Shown: positions 7,141 to 9,744 of the stretch, piece after piece
How the letters are laid out: the number at the start of each line of letters is the position of its first letter
Numbering within the stretch: position 1 is the stretch's first letter
Source of the DNA: DATHBD01 sp035296325
Lineage (GTDB): Bacteria > Actinomycetota > Actinomycetes > Mycobacteriales > Micromonosporaceae
Direction: 5' to 3'
DNA length: 9,744 nt
NCBI GenBank assembly: GCA_035296325.1
Contig: DATHBD010000056.1
Coordinates: forward strand, 1-9,744
Notes under the pieces: model-generated
What the model saw: the letters and a program-made list of their open reading frames with translations, nothing else
Told to the model about the DNA's origin: nothing
Database searches by the model: none
Made by a program: the position numbers and the translations under genes

Positions 7141-8819
7141 AGCATCCGGGCGGCTGGAAGCGACCGGCGCGTACTCCGCGGACCGGAGACCCCGGCCGAT
7201 GGGCCGATGACACCGGCTCACTCCCCTACGCGATGTTGCTGACCATGGTGGGCGCTGCGCTGAGCGCACTGCTGATGCCGATGGTCATCGTCCAGTTCCA
7301 GGTGACGGGTTCGGCGACCGGGCGCAGCCACAGTCTGCACGCGGCCCAGGCGGGCCTGGACACCGCGGTGGCGCAGATCCTGGCGGCCCACGACGACACC
7401 ACGGACGCCGACAACAATCTGAATGGCCGGACGTCCAAGCTCCCCTGCGGGACGTTGACCGGGACCGTGGACGGCGCGCAGCGCTACTCGGTGACCATCG
7501 ACTACTTCGCCGCCGAGCCGCAGCCCGGGCAGTATGTCGCCGGCACGGGTGCATACAACACGACGTGGATCAGCACGAACCGCCTGAGCTGCCCCGCCCC
7601 CGACAGCCGGTTCGCACTGCTGCGGTCCCAGGGCACGGACAACGGAGCCCTGTCCTTCGATGTCAACACCTGCCCCGCGCTGATGCGGTGTCTGCGGGCG
7701 ACCTACCGGCTGCGCACCACGAACGAACCGATCCTCGGCGGGCTTATCCTCACGCAGCCCCGCAACTCCGGAGGCTCGGACAGGGACCCGGACCTGTGCT
7801 GGGACGCCGGACCCGAGCCGTGGGAGCCGAACACCACCGTGACGACCGAGGAGTGCCATCCGGAGGTGCCACAGCGGAGGTGGGCATACACCAAGGACCT
7901 GACTCTCATGTTGGCGGATACCGCCTCGTCGAGCGCAGGCCCACTCTGCATGGACTCCGCTGGACCGCGACCCGGCGCACAGAGCGTCCTGACGCTGCAG
8001 CGCTGCGCCACGCCGGTGCCAACCAGCCAACGGTGGAGCGCCGACGGCGACGCGAACTTCAACGGAACCATGATGAACGGTGGCGTTCCCGAGGCGGCGT
8101 GCATCTACGCCGCGAGCTGGGGCGAGACCAGCCCGCTTCTCGTTGGACCCAGCAGGACGTACTGCCGAAAGCGGGACTGGCAGTCCTCCTTCAATCCGGA
8201 CTCGTCGGTCGGGGCCGGCGCGGCCGGGCAGCCGGGGACCGATCAGCTGGTGAACCGCAAACAGTTCAGTCGGTGCCTCGATGTGCCAACCACCGACCGG
8301 GAGTCCGACTACCTCACCGCATACCCCTGCAAACAAGCGCTGAACCCGGCCGACGTGGAGTGGAACGAACGCTGGAAGCTACCGCCGATCGGAAAGGCGG
8401 GCCATGGGACCGGGCGGATCACCACCGAAGTTCCCGCCGGAACCAACCAGGGTGCGGCAGGCACCTACTGCCTGGTGGCGCCGCCGGACTTCAGCGTGGA
8501 AATGTATGTCGACGCTGAGCCGTGCGGTACCGCGGGCGCGCGGGCCACCTGGACCGTCTACAAGAAGTTCAGGGATTACGACACGAGCTGGCGCATTCTC
8601 TCCGGCTATCCGCCGAGCGGCGGAGCACCGTTCGGCATGTGCCTTGCCGCCAAGGACAACGCACTCGGTGACTTCCGCAAGAACGAAGCGGGCGTGGACC
8701 TCGGATACCAGACCAGCAAGGTGATCGTCGCGGCGTGCGATGGATTAGAGCTGCAGAAGTGGAACGCACCAGCGAACATCCTCGGGGCCATCCCCCTGAA
8801 GGACATTGGCGAACGCTAG
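7137..8819 (+). CDS. GspK/PilX-like minor pilin with ricin-B-like double beta-trefoil, copy 2
   Basis: This encodes 560 residues from ATG 7137, overlapping the upstream stop as ATGA. The leader ends at D25-T26-G27; the helix reads SLPYAMLLTMVGAALSALL, with Ala32 at +5 instead of Glu. Shared with the gene at 4224 are HAAQAGLD/QAAQAGLD, WISTNRLSC/WISANELPC, LRATYRLRTTNE/LRATYTFRSTNE, SVGAGAA, RCLDV, PCKQ and QKWNAP. Pilin-proximal Cys pairs are 104/152 and 179/185. Six lectin-type pairs follow: 221/240, 271/290, 322/343, 380/398, 445/463 and 502/534, with SQRW 297-300, NERW 410-413 and LQKW 539-542. The lengths between pairs differ from copy 1, most clearly around residues 205-220 and 305-345, so sugar specificity may differ. 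The last residues LKDIGER match LKNVGER of copy 1. Expected role: a lectin-bearing tip subunit of the second cassette. Confidence 0.88.
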   Translation: MKHPGGWKRPARTPRTGDPGRWADDTGSLPYAMLLTMVGAALSALLMPMVIVQFQVTGSATGRSHSLHAAQAGLDTAVAQILAAHDDTTDADNNLNGRTSKLPCGTLTGTVDGAQRYSVTIDYFAAEPQPGQYVAGTGAYNTTWISTNRLSCPAPDSRFALLRSQGTDNGALSFDVNTCPALMRCLRATYRLRTTNEPILGGLILTQPRNSGGSDRDPDLCWDAGPEPWEPNTTVTTEECHPEVPQRRWAYTKDLTLMLADTASSSAGPLCMDSAGPRPGAQSVLTLQRCATPVPTSQRWSADGDANFNGTMMNGGVPEAACIYAASWGETSPLLVGPSRTYCRKRDWQSSFNPDSSVGAGAAGQPGTDQLVNRKQFSRCLDVPTTDRESDYLTAYPCKQALNPADVEWNERWKLPPIGKAGHGTGRITTEVPAGTNQGAAGTYCLVAPPDFSVEMYVDAEPCGTAGARATWTVYKKFRDYDTSWRILSGYPPSGGAPFGMCLAAKDNALGDFRKNEAGVDLGYQTSKVIVAACDGLELQKWNAPANILGAIPLKDIGER

Positions 8820-8840
8820 ACCAGGTTCAACCCCAGGCTC

Positions 8841-8846
8841 GGAGGA
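8841..8846 (+). promoter_or_regulatory. Strong ribosome-binding site GGAGGA for the gene at 8851
   Basis: GGAGGA ends 4 nt before ATG 8851 and is the strongest Shine-Dalgarno match in the window. With the 31-bp gap to the previous stop, it suggests that the new cassette is translated independently, unlike the overlapping genes inside the second cassette. Confidence 0.6.
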
Positions 8847-8850
8847 CGGC

Positions 8851-9744
8851 ATGCTCAGCTACAGCCACGGCGCGGTCCAACGACCGCACCCGACGCATGG
8901 GCGCGCTCCGTCCGAGCACGGCGCCGACGATGGCTTCAGCCTGCTCGAGATCGTCGTGTCGATCGGCCTGATCAGTATCCTCATGGCGGCGTTCACAACG
9001 TTCTTCATCAACTCCCTCACGCTGAACAGTGGGCAGGGCGCGAAGCAGGCCGCCGCACAGATCGGCGGGTCCGCGATGGAGCGGGTGCGTGCACTCAAGG
9101 GCGCCGCCATCACGGCCGGGCGCGACGAGGCGTCCACGCTCGCGCAGTGGGCCAGCCCGGTCGCCGGCGTCAGCCCGTACCTGGCACAGATGGCGAAGGC
9201 GTGGGACCCGACCCCGCAGGTCGGCGAGGCCGTCGCGCTGCCCGCCTCGGAGGCCGCCGAGCTCGCCGGTTACACGCTGCACTGGTACATCGGCACGTGC
9301 TGGCAGCCCAAGGACACCGGCGGGGACTGTGTCAAGCCGCTCCTCACCGGCACCGCCGCGAGCAACGGCAAGGTTCCGTTCTTCGGCGTGGTCGTGGGCG
9401 TGACCTGGTCCCACCGCAGCTGCCCGCTGTCGGCCTGCACCCATGTCGAGGCCACCCTGGTCAGCAGTTCGCCCGACGACCCGCTCTTCCCCACCGGCCA
9501 GAGCCCGGTACCACCAGCGATCGACCCCACCCCGCCGCAGGGCGGGTCGGTCACCGCGACCGGCCTGATCGGCACCGGCCCGCTCTACTCCGGGTCCACC
9601 ACGATCAACCTGCTGCTGAACAAGGGAACCTCCGGCGTCGGCCTGGCCGACGACGGCTACCAACTGCACCGCGCCACCGGAACACTCGCCTCGATCGGCG
9701 GCACCGCGAACGGCACCTGCAGCGGATACGGCCTGTACACCCAG
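8851..9744 (+). CDS. I-type prepilin fused to an Ig/LamG-type adhesive arm (C-terminus off the right edge)
   Basis: The frame runs 298 codons without a stop to the right edge. A 28-residue leader ends D26-D27-G28, then FSLLE with Glu33 at +5 and the helix IVVSIGLISILMAAFTTFF. The pilin domain (to about residue 215) is the paralogue of the 204-residue protein at 5843: SAMERVRALK, HWYIGTCWQ, GGDC, VPFFGVVVGVTW, CPLSACT and ATLVSSSPDDPLF, with all four cysteines kept. A proline-rich linker (216-229) leads to an Ig-like unit starting PQGGSVTATGL, with LLLNKGT and NGTCSG, matching module B of the gene at 2-3412. More Ig and LamG-like modules are therefore expected beyond the window. The product should be a minor pilin anchored in the fibre by its helix and exposing a long binding arm. 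GspI versus PilV naming is uncertain; the prepilin and fusion calls are firm. Confidence 0.9.
   Translation, partial: MLSYSHGAVQRPHPTHGRAPSEHGADDGFSLLEIVVSIGLISILMAAFTTFFINSLTLNSGQGAKQAAAQIGGSAMERVRALKGAAITAGRDEASTLAQWASPVAGVSPYLAQMAKAWDPTPQVGEAVALPASEAAELAGYTLHWYIGTCWQPKDTGGDCVKPLLTGTAASNGKVPFFGVVVGVTWSHRSCPLSACTHVEATLVSSSPDDPLFPTGQSPVPPAIDPTPPQGGSVTATGLIGTGPLYSGSTTINLLLNKGTSGVGLADDGYQLHRATGTLASIGGTANGTCSGYGLYTQ
9535..9744 (+). repeat. Third copy of the Ig-like unit (partial), in the prepilin fusion
   Basis: It starts at PQGGSV and shows LNLLLNKGT-type strands (as INLLLNKGT), GYQLHRATGTLAS and NGTCSGYGLYTQ. These line up with PVGGSV, IALNKGT, LLYRANGTLDS and GTCSGWTPYL in module B. The window ends before the second cysteine and before any LamG domain. 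Confidence 0.75.

Noticed and set aside
7218..8336. Long minus-strand open frame (372 codons) opposite the second lectin pilin
   Set aside because: No recognisable domain, and it lies fully opposite a gene with a conserved paralogue in the window.
8827..9669. Minus-strand open frame (280 codons) near the right end
   Set aside because: The + strand here encodes a clear prepilin fusion that runs off the edge without a stop; the minus frame is its shadow.

Overview
The window is GC-rich throughout, with a strong bias to G or C in third codon positions. It carries GTG as well as ATG starts and tightly packed genes. This suggests a high-GC actinomycete; the mycelial, pilus-bearing Micromonosporaceae type (Actinoplanes, Micromonospora and relatives) would fit, but the family is a guess. 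Every gene is on the + strand and they look like one operon: spacings run from 4-bp overlaps to 78 bp. No RNA gene, insertion sequence, CRISPR array, terminator or convincing promoter was seen, and there is no gene-free stretch over 300 bases.

Layout. (1) 2-3412: the C-terminal 1136 residues of a very large secreted protein built from Ig-like and LamG-like modules; its start lies off the left edge. (2) 3491-4219: a prepilin of the GspJ/PulJ type. (3) 4224-5834: a GspK/PilX-like minor pilin carrying six ricin-B-like Cys-pair/QxW units. (4) 5843-6457: a prepilin of the GspI/V type. (5) 6454-7140: a second GspJ-like prepilin. (6) 7137-8819: a second GspK/PilX-like pilin with six ricin-like units. 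(7) 8851-9744 and beyond: a second I-type prepilin whose C-terminus continues into the same Ig-like module that builds protein 1; it runs off the right edge.

The main pattern is periodic: I-type, J-type, K-type, then again I, J, K, then I. In type II secretion and type IV pili, the I, J and K minor pilins form the complex that starts the fibre and sits at its tip. The K-type proteins here lack the Glu at +5 of the mature N-terminus, as expected of a subunit that caps a fibre. The window therefore reads as a tandem array of pilus-tip cassettes. Each carries a putative sugar-binding tip (double beta-trefoil), and some I subunits also carry a long Ig/LamG adhesive arm. No ATPase, platform protein, prepilin peptidase or major pilin is in view, so the assembly machine must be encoded elsewhere. 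Function is inferred from motifs read by eye; no database search was possible.
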